Source: Maribellus sp. CM-23 (GTDB lineage Bacteria > Bacteroidota > Bacteroidia > Bacteroidales > Prolixibacteraceae). From it: 64,000 nucleotides of DNA. Numbering within the stretch: position 1 is the stretch's first letter; each line of letters begins with the position of its first letter. Made by a program: the position numbers and the translations under genes. Shown here piece after piece: positions 27,888 through 37,975 of the stretch. The notes under the pieces are model-generated. The model was not told the DNA's origin. It was given only the letters and a program-made list of their open reading frames with translations, and did not search any database. The DNA lies in assembly GCF_021354595.1 (NCBI RefSeq), contig NZ_JADWYJ010000001.1, forward strand, positions 39,446 through 103,445, in the 5' to 3' direction.

Positions 27888-28306
27888 CTGGAAAAACCAT
27901 ATTATTCCTAAAAACAAAGTAATTCAAACACCCTTTCCAAAAAATTAGTTTTATCGATTCAAGAGGACGGAAACAGAACCGCCAAGCTACATTCCAGCCC
28001 TCTTCTACACTTCATTTATCCACTACACATAAGTGTTCACAAAACACCAACGCACGTGAAACAGCCATCAACCGGGGAAAGCCTACGTATTTCAATTGTT
28101 AATAAACCCACTGATTAATAAACAATACAGCTGACTGTCTTGCGTCGTATTTACAAATTATTGTATATTGTTGCTTAAGGGACAGTTTTTATTTTCTATC
28201 GGAAAGATGACAAAATCTTTGTAATCGTCTTGACACAAACAGGATGTTATTAATCAATGGTTATTTCTAAGTTTTGAATAACCATAAAAAGGGATTTAAA
28301 AAAGGG
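27888..28306. other. Intergenic region with nothing recognisable
   Basis: This stretch of about 420 bp is AT-rich with no convincing open frame, tRNA or strong hairpin-T-run. It separates the lipoprotein from a very small membrane-protein gene and may hold that gene's promoter. Confidence 0.4.
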
Positions 28307-28516
28307 ATGAAAAGTAACAGGAATCGTAGTTGGACAGTTGTGATAATCTTACTTTGTTGTATTTCGGCTGTGGTGTTTTTTCCAATGGCATCAGATAATA
28401 TGACAGTGTACAAGGGAATTGTTTTTACATCTATTGCAGTTGTTTTGCTTTTATTGTTTTTTCTGGTAAAAGTACATATTATCGAATCGGATGAACATCG
28501 ACATATAATTGACTAA
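28307..28516 (+). CDS. Very small two-helix membrane protein (possible)
   Basis: From the ATG at 28307 (after AAAAAAGGG) the frame gives 69 residues: a basic start (MKSNRNRS), two hydrophobic helices (about 9-27 and 35-55) and an acidic/His tail (ESDEHRHIID). A TTG eleven codons upstream is an alternative start. No homology is recognised. The coding call rests on the amphipathic layout and the A/G-rich leader, so it is tentative. Confidence 0.4.
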   Translation: MKSNRNRSWTVVIILLCCISAVVFFPMASDNMTVYKGIVFTSIAVVLLLLFFLVKVHIIESDEHRHIID

Positions 28517-28647
28517 TTTCGGCAAATCACGAATTAGTCCACACTCAACATTGTAAAACGTAGTACTCAGGACTTATAAATTCGATAATGATTTATTTTA
28601 TTATCGGCATTATTATGTCATTTTTGTAAATCATTAATCAAATTAAA

Positions 28648-29625
28648 ATGAGACTTTGTACGGTTTTCTTTTTAGCCTTTCTGATTTTATCATTATCAGG
28701 ACAATCGCAAAAAAAGTATACGGTCGTCATTCACGGTGGCGCCGGTATAATGTCGAAAGAACGCATTAATGAAGCGGCGCGCAGCGAGTATAAAGCCAAG
28801 CTAAACGAAGCACTGGAAGTGGGAAATAAAATGCTTGCTGAAGGAGCAACGGCAACCGATGTCGTAGTAAAGGTCATTAACATAATGGAAGATTCTCCCC
28901 TGTTCAATGCCGGGAAAGGTGCTGTTTTTACCCACGAAGGTGTTAACGAACTGGATGCCTCCATTATGGAAGGAAAAACGCTGAATGCCGGGGCAGTTGC
29001 CGGAGTCCGTGATATCAAGAATCCGATTAATGCGGCACGTGCTGTTATGGAACATTCAGAACATGTGATGCTAAGCGGCCCGGGAGCTTCGCAATTTGCC
29101 AAAGAACAGGGCCTCGAGATTGTTCCCAATACATATTTCTATACGGAAAGCCGCTACCAATCGCTTCAGCAATTACTAAAAAAGGAACGGGAAAGAACCG
29201 GCAAAGACAATACCGGCACTGTTGGTTGTGTGGTCCTCGACAGCTACGGAAACTTATGTGCCGGAACTTCTACCGGCGGCATGACCAACAAACGCTACGG
29301 CCGTATTGGCGACTCCCCTGTTATTGGCGCCGGAACGTATGCCAACAACAATACCTGTGCAGTTTCCTGCACCGGGCACGGAGAATATTACATCCGGCTG
29401 GGATTTGCCCGCGACATTTCAGCCATGATGGAATACAAAAACCTGGATTTACAGACCGCCTGCCGTGAAGAAATCAATAAACTCACCAACCTGGGAGGAA
29501 CTGGTGGTGTTATAGGAGTTGACAAGCAGGGAAACATTGCCATGGAGTTTAATACCAGCGGCATGTTCCGCGGCTATTTAAAATCAAGCGGAGAAAAAGA
29601 AATCGCTATTTTTGAAGACGAATAA
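28648..29625 (+). CDS. Isoaspartyl peptidase/L-asparaginase, exported (Ntn hydrolase)
   Basis: The 325-residue protein has a signal peptide (about 1-19, ending LSLSGQ). The plant-type asparaginase fold begins YTVVIHGGAGIMS. The autoprocessing site is DNTGTVGCV, with Thr191 as the new N-terminal nucleophile, followed by AGTSTGGMTNKRYGRIGDSP and the oxyanion/substrate segment TGHGEYYIR. It cleaves beta-aspartyl dipeptides and asparagine, here probably in the periplasm. Single gene. Confidence 0.93.
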   Translation: MRLCTVFFLAFLILSLSGQSQKKYTVVIHGGAGIMSKERINEAARSEYKAKLNEALEVGNKMLAEGATATDVVVKVINIMEDSPLFNAGKGAVFTHEGVNELDASIMEGKTLNAGAVAGVRDIKNPINAARAVMEHSEHVMLSGPGASQFAKEQGLEIVPNTYFYTESRYQSLQQLLKKERERTGKDNTGTVGCVVLDSYGNLCAGTSTGGMTNKRYGRIGDSPVIGAGTYANNNTCAVSCTGHGEYYIRLGFARDISAMMEYKNLDLQTACREEINKLTNLGGTGGVIGVDKQGNIAMEFNTSGMFRGYLKSSGEKEIAIFEDE

Positions 29626-29678
29626 TAAATACATAAACCTCAGACTTCGGCCCTCCGACTTCTGAATATCGCTTGTAT

Positions 29679-31739
29679 ATGAAATTTTTGTTTCCATCCT
29701 TTCTGTTCGCATTGCTGACCATCGCTATTCCGGTCATCATTCACCTTTTTAGTTTTAAAAGACACAAAACGGTGTATTTCAGCAATGTCGATTTTCTGAA
29801 AGACATCAAAAAGGAATCAAAAAAGAAATCACGGCTCAAACAATTGCTCATTCTTGCCGCGCGCATTCTGACCATCATTTTCCTCGTTTTTGCCTTTGCC
29901 CAGCCCTATATTCCGGCAAACAGGGACACTCAGAAACAAATTCGGCAGACGGTAGCTGTTTATATCGACAATTCGTTTAGTATGAATGCGCTTTCAGAAC
30001 AGGGACAGCTGCTGGAAGTGGCCCGCAACAAAGCACTTGAAATTTGCTTGGCTTATCCGGCCGGCACAAAATTCAGGCTGTTTACCAACGACTTAAAACC
30101 CAAACATCAGCACGATTTAAACCGCGAGCAATTTATCCGCGAAGTTTCCGAAGTTCAGCCTTCTCCCAATGTTGTTCCCTTTTCGCTCGTTTACAATCGC
30201 TTTTCAGAAGAACAAAGTGCGGATGGTACAAAATCAGATAAAAACCTGTATTTCATTTCCGATTTTCAACGCCCGGTTAGCGATTTCGGGAATTTTTCTG
30301 ACAAAAGCACTTTCAGTTATTATCTTCCACTGGTCCCCAACGAAGTGGCCAATCTTTACATCGATTCGTGCTGGGTGGAAGTTCCTGCTCACCGACTGGG
30401 GCAGGAAGAAAACGTGATGGTTCGGATTAAAAACAGCTCCAACCAGCACTACCAAAACCTGCCGTTGAAACTTTACCTGAACGACTCGCTCAAGTCGATC
30501 ACCAACTTTAACGTGGAAGCACAAAACGACATTGTTGCCAGCCTGAAATACACCAACAACACCAGCGGGCTGCAACTGGGACGGATTGAAATAAGCGATT
30601 ACCCGTTTACGCACGACAATAACTGGTACATCAGCTACCAGGTAGAGCGCAACCTGAAAGCACTGGCCATTTTCAACAATTCGAAGGCTTCGCAAGAAGG
30701 CTTGGCTTACCTGGATGCTTTGTTTGCCAACGACGATTATGTCATTCTTGAGAAAATGAACGAGCAAAGCCTGCAAGTCAACCGCTTGAATGAATTCAAC
30801 ACCATTTTCCTGGTGAACACCGAGAATTTCTCCAGCGGTTTTTTAAACGAACTAGAGACCGTGGTAAAAAATGGTGCATCCGTGGTTCTGTTTCCTGAAT
30901 TGGAATCGAACCCGGCGCTACTCAATAATTTCCTTTCACGTTTTAATGCCAACCGCATTATCGGAACAGATTCCACCACGCAAGAAATCTCACGCATCGA
31001 GTTTGAGAATAATTTCTACAGCGATGTTTTCAAAAAGCGGGAACAAAACCCCATACTTCCGGTAATTAAAGGTCATCTGCGTTTTGAATCGGCCACCCGT
31101 TCCGACGAACAAAACCTGCTGGCTTTCCAAAACGGAGACAAAGCATTGTCGCAACTAAACATCGAAAACGGAAAAGCCTGGATTTTCAGTTTCCCGTTAA
31201 ACAACGAAAACGAAGCTTTTGCACGCGACATTTTGTTTGTCCCCACCCTTTACAACATGGTTCTGAACAGCCTCCCTAAACAGGAGATTTCGTTTACCGT
31301 TGGGCAAAATACCTTTTATTACCTTCCACGAAACATCAATATCGACCTGAATGCTTCGGTTGAAATTGTAAACCGGAAAAACCAGGATAAAATTATACCC
31401 ACCGTAAGTGCATCGGGGCAAGGCATGCGCATCGATTTTGGAGACCAAATAACAGGCGACGGGCATTATCTGATCGAAAACGACGGCGTGGCAGTTGCTT
31501 CCATGGCTTTTAACTTCGACCGAAAAGAATCGGACCTGCGTTATTTCACTGCCGACGAAATTGAATCAAACCTGGAGGAGAACCAATTGAACAATGCAAC
31601 GTTGGTGCGTGCAGTAGACCGTAATTTTTCGGAAGTGCTGAGCGAGATTCAAAACGGCAAACAACTTTGGAAGGTGTGCATTCTGCTGGCGCTGTTTTTT
31701 ATTCTTGCTGAAGTGTTGCTCATCCGTTTCTGGAAATAA
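29679..31739 (+). CDS. BatA-domain membrane protein with vWA-like region
   Basis: From the ATG at 29679 the protein has 686 residues. The N-terminal aerotolerance BatA domain has two helices (about 1-23 with FALLTIAIPVIIHLFSFKRH, and about 55-77). A von Willebrand A-like region follows, with VAVYIDNSFSMNA giving a DxSxS-like metal site (DNSFS), and a final helix (about 664-682) anchors the C terminus. Homologues are found near Bat stress operons or alone in Bacteroidota; the function is poorly known. It follows the isoaspartyl peptidase by 53 bp and may share its transcript. Confidence 0.85.
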   Translation: MKFLFPSFLFALLTIAIPVIIHLFSFKRHKTVYFSNVDFLKDIKKESKKKSRLKQLLILAARILTIIFLVFAFAQPYIPANRDTQKQIRQTVAVYIDNSFSMNALSEQGQLLEVARNKALEICLAYPAGTKFRLFTNDLKPKHQHDLNREQFIREVSEVQPSPNVVPFSLVYNRFSEEQSADGTKSDKNLYFISDFQRPVSDFGNFSDKSTFSYYLPLVPNEVANLYIDSCWVEVPAHRLGQEENVMVRIKNSSNQHYQNLPLKLYLNDSLKSITNFNVEAQNDIVASLKYTNNTSGLQLGRIEISDYPFTHDNNWYISYQVERNLKALAIFNNSKASQEGLAYLDALFANDDYVILEKMNEQSLQVNRLNEFNTIFLVNTENFSSGFLNELETVVKNGASVVLFPELESNPALLNNFLSRFNANRIIGTDSTTQEISRIEFENNFYSDVFKKREQNPILPVIKGHLRFESATRSDEQNLLAFQNGDKALSQLNIENGKAWIFSFPLNNENEAFARDILFVPTLYNMVLNSLPKQEISFTVGQNTFYYLPRNINIDLNASVEIVNRKNQDKIIPTVSASGQGMRIDFGDQITGDGHYLIENDGVAVASMAFNFDRKESDLRYFTADEIESNLEENQLNNATLVRAVDRNFSEVLSEIQNGKQLWKVCILLALFFILAEVLLIRFWK

Positions 31740-31953
31740 ATTTCTGCTGACCTCTTTTCGTTAAAGAAACCTTTCATCCAGACTATTCATGCCAGTTCAG
31801 AAGATTCGAGCAAGATGTAAAAGGAATTGTTTCTCAGGAAATTTGTGATAATATCTTCCGAACCTGATATTTCTCACTGCTCTTTAACACTGATATTTTG
31901 GTTGCTTTTTCGGGGTAAAAATCGTATTTCTGCATAAACTTAAAACAATTTAA

Positions 31954-33177
31954 ATGACTACACTGACCTCGAAAGATTACATGGCCAAAGAAGACAAGTT
32001 TGGCGCACATAATTATCACCCGCTACCCGTGGTTTTAGCTAAAGGCGAAGGAGTATTTGTTTGGGATGTGGAAGGGAAAAAGTATTTTGATTTCCTCGCT
32101 GCCTATTCAGCCGTAAATCAGGGCCATTGTCACCCTAAAATAGTAAAAGCACTTGCCGATCAGGCACAAACGCTGGCACTTACCTCGCGCGCTTTTTACA
32201 ACAACGTACTTGGCGATTGGGAAGAATACATGACCAAATTGTTTGGCTACGACAAAATGCTGCCCATGAACTCGGGTGCCGAAGCCGACGAAACCGCTTT
32301 GAAACTCATCCGGAAATGGGCATACAAAGTAAAAGGTATCCCTACCAATGAAGCTAAAATTGTTGTGTGTGACGGAAACTTCCATGGAAGAACGATCACC
32401 ATCATTTCCATGTCGTCTGATCCGGATGCCTACCAACATTACGGACCTTACACGCCGGGCTTTGTCAACATTCCGTACAACGATCTGGAAAGGCTCGAAG
32501 CAGAGCTGAAAGATCCGAATGTGGCCGGATTCCTGGTAGAACCGATTCAGGCAGAAGCAGGCGTTTACGTTCCGGAAGATGGTTATCTGAAAAAAGCGTC
32601 GGAACTGTGTAAAAAATACAATGTGCTTTTTGTAGCTGATGAAGTGCAGACCGGTTTGGCACGTACCGGAAAAATGCTGGCCTGCGATCACGAAAATGTC
32701 CGCCCCGATATTCTGGTGCTGGGCAAAGCCGTTTCGGGTGGTTTGTACCCGGTTTCATGTGTACTGGCGGACGACGAAATTATGCTTACTATTAAACCTG
32801 GAGAGCATGGCAGCACCTACGGAGGAAACCCGATGGCCGCCAAAGTTGCCATGGCCGCTCTGGATGTGTTACAGGAAGAAAAACTGGTGGAAAACTCAGA
32901 ACGCCTGGGCAAGATATTCCGCGCTGAAATGAAAGCAATTAAATCGGAAATGATTGAAATTGTTCGGGGAAAAGGCTTGCTGAATGCCATAGCAATTAAA
33001 CCGACCAACGGCAAATCGGCATGGGATGTTTGCCTGGCAATGAAAGAAAACGGCCTGCTCGCCAAACCAACCCATGAACACATCATCCGGTTTACACCGC
33101 CGCTGGTGATCACCGAAGAGCAAATGATGGAAGCCATCGAAATTATCAAAAAGACTTTTAAAGAGTTTGAAGCATAA
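31954..33177 (+). CDS. rocD: Ornithine aminotransferase
   Basis: PLP enzyme that transfers the delta-amino group of ornithine to 2-oxoglutarate, giving glutamate semialdehyde (arginine/proline interconversion). The 407 residues fit the family. Markers are the N-terminal [53 protein letters not shown] and the PLP lysine Lys258 in [13 protein letters not shown]. It is a single gene with a strong terminator, next to the agmatine-putrescine pair. Confidence 0.95.
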   Translation: MTTLTSKDYMAKEDKFGAHNYHPLPVVLAKGEGVFVWDVEGKKYFDFLAAYSAVNQGHCHPKIVKALADQAQTLALTSRAFYNNVLGDWEEYMTKLFGYDKMLPMNSGAEADETALKLIRKWAYKVKGIPTNEAKIVVCDGNFHGRTITIISMSSDPDAYQHYGPYTPGFVNIPYNDLERLEAELKDPNVAGFLVEPIQAEAGVYVPEDGYLKKASELCKKYNVLFVADEVQTGLARTGKMLACDHENVRPDILVLGKAVSGGLYPVSCVLADDEIMLTIKPGEHGSTYGGNPMAAKVAMAALDVLQEEKLVENSERLGKIFRAEMKAIKSEMIEIVRGKGLLNAIAIKPTNGKSAWDVCLAMKENGLLAKPTHEHIIRFTPPLVITEEQMMEAIEIIKKTFKEFEA

Positions 33178-33200
33178 GACGAATTAGAATAATGTATTAG

Positions 33201-33233
33201 TGGGGTTCAACGTTGGTTGGGCCCCATTTTTTT
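33201..33233 (+). terminator. Terminator of rocD
   Basis: A TGGGGTTCAAC / GTTGGGCCCCA stem (two G-T wobble pairs) is followed by seven T, 24 bp after the rocD stop. Confidence 0.8.
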
Positions 33234-33316
33234 GTGCCAATGTCCAGAGGTTTCGTTCCTGAAACATTTGAGAAGATTTTGATTCAAATCGTGAAAAACG
33301 TATTTTCATTGAAAAC

Positions 33317-34081
33317 CTATTCTCCTTCCACTTTTTGCAGGTCTTCGCTAAGATCCTCGTCAAGCGAAGTTTTTAGGAAATGTCCTTCAGCAGGAATCTT
33401 CAGAGTGAACTCATTGATCTGATCAATTTGCAAGTGTCCGCTTTTTAGTTCGAATGAAAGCAAGTGTCCGCCAAAGTTTTTATCATCTGACAAAAAATGA
33501 AGATGATACCCCGGAACATTCAAACCAGTAACATACGGAGGACAGTAAAAACCAACCAAGGTTCCTGAAATGTTGACGGTTTCAAATTCAGGTTGATTTT
33601 CGGTCACTTCAACCAGTGGCGGATACGGAGTTTTTTGCATGGGTACACTGCGTGTTTTTACCCTATCAAAAGTTCCCTTCAGTTTGATCGCATAAAAAAA
33701 ATTGGGGCTTGGAGCCAAACTGTCTATCGTCGCTTTCAGTTCAGAATATGAAAGCTTATTCAACGGGTATTCTTTCCCCGGTTCGAAATTAGTTACTGAT
33801 GCAAAAGGCGTTAAGACATCAGACTCGGGATGATAAATTTTACCGTCGGCTTTTACTTGGTAAAAATGCCCGTCAAGCAGAATCATTTCTCCATCAAGGC
33901 CGTTAAAAGTACCAATGCCAAAATCTCCATATTTATCAAGTGTTTGCAAACTGGTATTCCCGTCATAAACTCCTTGCAACAAGGCATCGATAGTGGAAAC
34001 CTGTACCAATTTTTGCTGACGATTCTGACTGCAACCAACAAATAAAAATACACCAAGCAGGAATACCACACTTTTTATCAT
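33317..34081 (-). CDS. budA: Acetolactate decarboxylase, lipoprotein form
   Basis: Decarboxylates 2-acetolactate to acetoin. Family blocks are clear: GIGTFNGLDGEMILLDG, VPMQKTPYPPL, GTLVGFYCPPYVTGLN and the zinc region GYHLHFLSD with NFGGHLLSF downstream. The 254-residue protein carries an N-terminal lipoprotein signal (FLFVGCSQN, Cys17), so the mature enzyme should sit outside the cytoplasm. This is unusual given that acetolactate is made in the cytoplasm. Convergent with rocD. Confidence 0.92.
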   Translation of the reverse strand: MIKSVVFLLGVFLFVGCSQNRQQKLVQVSTIDALLQGVYDGNTSLQTLDKYGDFGIGTFNGLDGEMILLDGHFYQVKADGKIYHPESDVLTPFASVTNFEPGKEYPLNKLSYSELKATIDSLAPSPNFFYAIKLKGTFDRVKTRSVPMQKTPYPPLVEVTENQPEFETVNISGTLVGFYCPPYVTGLNVPGYHLHFLSDDKNFGGHLLSFELKSGHLQIDQINEFTLKIPAEGHFLKTSLDEDLSEDLQKVEGE

Positions 34082-34199
34082 GAGTTCGGAATTTCGATTT
34101 AGTTTCTAAAATTAAGACAATTTTGACATCTACGTAAAGACAAGAAAGAGAGCCTGCCAAGAAATTGGATGTATCTTTAAATTATTATGTATTTCATAC

Positions 34200-34207
34200 T
34201 ATTTTTG
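34200..34207 (+). promoter_or_regulatory. -7 promoter element of the agmatine operon
   Basis: TATTTTTG matches TAnnTTTG and ends 25 bp before the aguA ATG. The -33 element is weak (TTTAA about 22 bp upstream). Confidence 0.4.
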
Positions 34208-34232
34208 CCCCATAAGTTAGTTTGAAGAATAC

Positions 34233-35276
34233 ATGAGCAATACATCAACATACGATCGGCGACTGCCTGCTGAGTGGGAACCACAGTCTTTTTTGCAGCT
34301 TACTTTTCCACATGCCAACAGCGACTGGGAATACCTTCTGCAGGAAGCGTCTAAATGCTTTGTGAACATTATCGAAGCGGCAGCCCGTTTTCAGCCCGTG
34401 TTGGTGGTTTGCGACAGTGTAACCCGCGTAAAAAGCTATTTTTCGGATTGCACGAACATCTATTTTACCGAGATTCCGTCAAACGATACCTGGGCACGTG
34501 ATCACGGTGGAATTACTGTTTTAACTGATGGAGGAGCAGTAGTGCAGGATTACATTTTCAACGGTTGGGGGAAAAAATTCGAGGCTGGTCTCGATAATCA
34601 AATTACCAAAAATCTGTTTGAACAAAACCTGATTCAAAACAGTGTATTGGAAAGTTTCGATTTTGTGTTGGAAGGCGGTTCCATCGAAAGCGATGGCAAA
34701 GGAACAATTCTGACCACAACAGAATGCCTGATGGAGAAAAACCGAAATCCGCAGCTTTCAAAAGCAGGAATTGAAGCCATTCTGAAACAAAACCTGGGAG
34801 CGAAGAAGGTTCTCTGGCTCGACCATGGTTACCTGGCGGGTGATGATACCGACTCGCACATCGACACGCTGGCCCGCTTTTGCAACGAGAATACAATTGC
34901 TTATGTTGGCTGCAACAATCCGGATGATGAACATTACAATGCTTTGCAGCAAATGAAAGAACAGCTGCAACAGTTTACCAACGCTGAAAGAAAACCCTAT
35001 GATTTGGTTGAACTCCCCTTCCCCGATGCTTGTTTCGACAGTGAGGGCAACCGTTTACCAGCCACATATGCCAATTTTACGGTAATAAATGATGCTGTTT
35101 TAGTTCCGGTATATGAGCTTCCGCAGGATCAGATAGCCGTGGATATATTTGCAAAAATCTTTCCCGAAAGAGAAATTATTCCGGTAAATTGCCGGGTATT
35201 GATTGAACAGCATGGATCGCTGCACTGTGTAACCATGCAATATCCCAAAGCAGTAGTATTCAATTGTAAAAAGTAA
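34233..35276 (+). CDS. aguA: Agmatine deiminase
   Basis: Hydrolyses agmatine to N-carbamoylputrescine and ammonia. The 347-residue pentein-fold enzyme shows DTWARDHGGI, FVLEGGSIESDG, GDDTDSHIDTLARF and the catalytic cysteine Cys332 in HGSLHCVTMQYP. It is followed 6 bp later by the amidase for the next step, so the pair makes putrescine from agmatine. Arginine decarboxylase must lie elsewhere. Confidence 0.96.
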   Translation: MSNTSTYDRRLPAEWEPQSFLQLTFPHANSDWEYLLQEASKCFVNIIEAAARFQPVLVVCDSVTRVKSYFSDCTNIYFTEIPSNDTWARDHGGITVLTDGGAVVQDYIFNGWGKKFEAGLDNQITKNLFEQNLIQNSVLESFDFVLEGGSIESDGKGTILTTTECLMEKNRNPQLSKAGIEAILKQNLGAKKVLWLDHGYLAGDDTDSHIDTLARFCNENTIAYVGCNNPDDEHYNALQQMKEQLQQFTNAERKPYDLVELPFPDACFDSEGNRLPATYANFTVINDAVLVPVYELPQDQIAVDIFAKIFPEREIIPVNCRVLIEQHGSLHCVTMQYPKAVVFNCKK

Positions 35277-35282
35277 GAAATC

Positions 35283-36167
35283 ATGAGCAAAATAAAAGTT
35301 GGAATCGTTCAGCAGGAATGTTCAGGTAATAAGACAAGTAACATTCAGAAAAGTATTGAAGAAATAAAAAAATGTGCTTCGATGGGTGCTGAGCTTGTAA
35401 TTTTACAAGAGTTACACGCCAGCTTGTATTTCTGTCAGACGGAGGACGTGAACCTCTTCGATCTGGCCGAACCGATTCCCGGACCCGATTCCGACATTTT
35501 TGCGCAGGCAGCCAAAGATGCGGGCGTTGTGCTCGTTACTTCCTTGTTTGAAAAACGGGCGGCTGGCTTGTACCACAACACAGCGGTTGTTTTCGAAAAA
35601 GACGGTTCGATAACCGGCAAATACCGAAAAATGCACATTCCGGATGACCCTGCTTTTTACGAAAAATTTTATTTCACTCCGGGCGATCTGGGTTTTAACC
35701 CAATCCACACTTCGGTAGGCAAACTGGGATTATTGGTTTGCTGGGATCAGTGGTACCCCGAAGCTGCCCGCCTGATGGCGCTCGCGGGAGCAGAAGTATT
35801 GATCTATCCAACAGCCATTGGCTGGGACCCAGCGGATACACAGGAAGAAAAAGCACGCCAGCTGGATGCCTGGATCATCTCGCAACGCGGACATGCAGTG
35901 GCCAATGGTCTGCCCGTGATCAGTGTTAACCGCACAGGTTTTGAATCCGATCCGTCGGGCATAGGCAAAGGCATAACGTTCTGGGGCAACTCCTTTGTAG
36001 CCGGTCCCCAGGGAGAGTTTATCTGCCGTTTTTCGGCGGAATACGAACAATCCGAAGTAATTGAAATAGATAAGACACGCACCGAAGATGTTCGCAGAAT
36101 TTGGCCTTTCTTCCGCGACCGCCGGATTGATGCCTACGGAGATATCTTGAAACGTTACAGGGATTAA
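35283..36167 (+). CDS. aguB: N-carbamoylputrescine amidase
   Basis: A nitrilase-superfamily enzyme that hydrolyses N-carbamoylputrescine to putrescine, CO2 and ammonia. The 294 residues contain the Glu-Lys-Cys triad: Glu43 (LQELHASLYF), Lys116 (KYRKMHIPD) and Cys153 (LLVCWDQWYPEAAR). The DQWYPEAAR block and the RDRRIDAY ending are typical of AguB. It forms a tight operon with agmatine deiminase. Confidence 0.96.
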   Translation: MSKIKVGIVQQECSGNKTSNIQKSIEEIKKCASMGAELVILQELHASLYFCQTEDVNLFDLAEPIPGPDSDIFAQAAKDAGVVLVTSLFEKRAAGLYHNTAVVFEKDGSITGKYRKMHIPDDPAFYEKFYFTPGDLGFNPIHTSVGKLGLLVCWDQWYPEAARLMALAGAEVLIYPTAIGWDPADTQEEKARQLDAWIISQRGHAVANGLPVISVNRTGFESDPSGIGKGITFWGNSFVAGPQGEFICRFSAEYEQSEVIEIDKTRTEDVRRIWPFFRDRRIDAYGDILKRYRD

Positions 36168-36229
36168 GAACCACCTGTTTCCTATTTAGCTGACAACACA
36201 ACCGAAAACCTTTGTAAAAATCCAATATC

Positions 36230-37234
36230 ATGATTGTACTTACACTGTTTTTAGGATTTCTGTTTGGGCTTACACTTCAGTACGCCAGCCTTAACAAGTT
36301 TAACGTCATTAGTGGGATGGCTACCTTAGACAACCTAACGGTTGCCAAAGCCATTGCCGTAGCTGTTGGCCTAGGAGCCATTCTTATCAACATCGAAGTT
36401 GGAGTTGGAATGGCTTCGTACCATGTAAAACCGCTGATTTTGGGAGGACTGGTTTTGGGAGGCCTTCTTTTTGGTGCCGGCATGGCCATTCTGGGTTATT
36501 GTCCCGGAACGCTCGCCATTTCGCTGGGAGAAGGATCGCTTGATGCTTTGCTTGGAATTATCGGAGGAATTTTGGCCGGCATTGTTTATACGCTGGTGCT
36601 TCCTTTCCTACAGGGAATACTGGGCCCCAACCTGGGTGCTTTTTCGCTCAGAACGGCATTAGACAGCAACCTAGTCTTTTATCTGCTGGTTTTCCTGATT
36701 GGAGCCTTGTTTATCGGAGTTGCCTTTGTTTTGAACAAAGCGGAAAAATCAACCAATTACCGCTGGCTGGTAGCCGGAATTGCGTTGGCGGTTTTAAACG
36801 TGATCGTATTCTCAAAATTTGCTTCTGACCGCCCCATTGGTGCTTCCACCACCTATCCGTATGTAGGCGATGCTTTAGCCGGACTCACTCAAAACGAATA
36901 TTTCACCAAGATTCAAAACCCGGGAAACTGGGAATTGATCTTTTTATCCGGGGCATTTTTGGCCGGGCTGATCGGATCGTTGTTGCAAAAGAAATTTGAA
37001 TTTCGCCTGGTGTATGAAAACTGGGAAAAATACAAAGGCACTTCCAAAACACAACGTGCCTTGTGGGCTTTTATCGGCGGCTTTTTACTGATTTTCGGAG
37101 CCCGTATGGCAGGCGGATGTACCAGCGGACATGTTCTCTCCGGAGGGATGCAGGTAGCTTTCAGCAGTTTGTTGTTTGCAGCAGTAGTTTTTGCAAGCCT
37201 GTTACTTACCGGAAAATTCTTTTACAAGAAATAA
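36230..37234 (+). CDS. YeeE/YedE-family sulfur-compound transporter
   Basis: The 334-residue inner-membrane protein has about nine helices in two pseudo-repeats. Each carries a cysteine-centred motif of the TsuA/YeeE family: GYCPGTLAISLGEG and MAGGCTSGHVLSGGMQ. Members move thiosulfate or other reduced sulfur species through a relay of cysteines. It lies 62 bp downstream of aguB on the same strand; a functional link is not obvious. Confidence 0.9.
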   Translation: MIVLTLFLGFLFGLTLQYASLNKFNVISGMATLDNLTVAKAIAVAVGLGAILINIEVGVGMASYHVKPLILGGLVLGGLLFGAGMAILGYCPGTLAISLGEGSLDALLGIIGGILAGIVYTLVLPFLQGILGPNLGAFSLRTALDSNLVFYLLVFLIGALFIGVAFVLNKAEKSTNYRWLVAGIALAVLNVIVFSKFASDRPIGASTTYPYVGDALAGLTQNEYFTKIQNPGNWELIFLSGAFLAGLIGSLLQKKFEFRLVYENWEKYKGTSKTQRALWAFIGGFLLIFGARMAGGCTSGHVLSGGMQVAFSSLLFAAVVFASLLLTGKFFYKK

Positions 37235-37426
37235 CTGCACCCAGGCATCAGAAAACGAAACCACTTTGCACTGGAAGTCCATAGGTTTTAAATTGAATGA
37301 AATTCAGAAGAAGAATTAAGATCTGAGATCTGGGTAATGAGTAGCAAGATAGATTGGTATAACGTTCATCTTACAGCGCAGTCCGCATGTTTTCTTAGTC
37401 GATGTAACGTTTTCGGGGATTTGTTT

Positions 37427-37798
37427 TTAGCGATGTTGGTCAAGTAAAATCACATTCCCGTCAGGGTCGGTCAACATAAGATTTGCAGGACCTTCCGTTT
37501 TTTCGTCAGCTTCACTCATTAATGTAAGTCCGCTTTGTTTTAATTGTTTCTGAATTTCACGTATGTCTTCAAAGTTTTCCAGGTTACTTGCATTTTCATC
37601 CCATCCCGGGTTAAAAGTCAGAATGTTACCTTCAAACATACCCTGAAAAATTCCAATGAGAGCATTGCCATTTTTCATTATTAGATAGTTCTGTTCCTTA
37701 CTTCCTGCAAAAACAATAAAACCTAATTTCTCATAGAATTCTTTTGATGCTCCTAAGTCTTTAACATTGAGACTAACTGAGAATGCTCCTAATTTCAT
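37427..37798 (-). CDS. VOC-superfamily (glyoxalase-like) protein
   Basis: The 123-residue single-module vicinal-oxygen-chelate protein starts with FSVSLNVKDLGASKEFYEKL and ends with LTDPDGNVILLDQ. The usual first metal histidine is replaced (SVSLNV), so metal chemistry may be absent or different. Substrate unknown. Confidence 0.85.
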   Translation of the reverse strand: MKLGAFSVSLNVKDLGASKEFYEKLGFIVFAGSKEQNYLIMKNGNALIGIFQGMFEGNILTFNPGWDENASNLENFEDIREIQKQLKQSGLTLMSEADEKTEGPANLMLTDPDGNVILLDQHR

Positions 37799-37975
37799 GT
37801 TTTTCTGTTTTTAGTATTTACTTCGGTGCCTTCATCCATGTTTTTTGGGTCAAAAACTATATTCAGAAAAAGGCCTGCTGCAGATAAAGATAATTCTTAA
37901 AATTGACTATTCCACAGGCAACCTAAGGAGTATCATGCCAACTTTATCAACCCTTCTTTTTTTAATAGTTGTTTC

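Noticed and set aside
27888..28306. Possible tRNA or small RNA in the gap
   Set aside because: I could find no T-arm consensus, cloverleaf arms or hairpin with T run.
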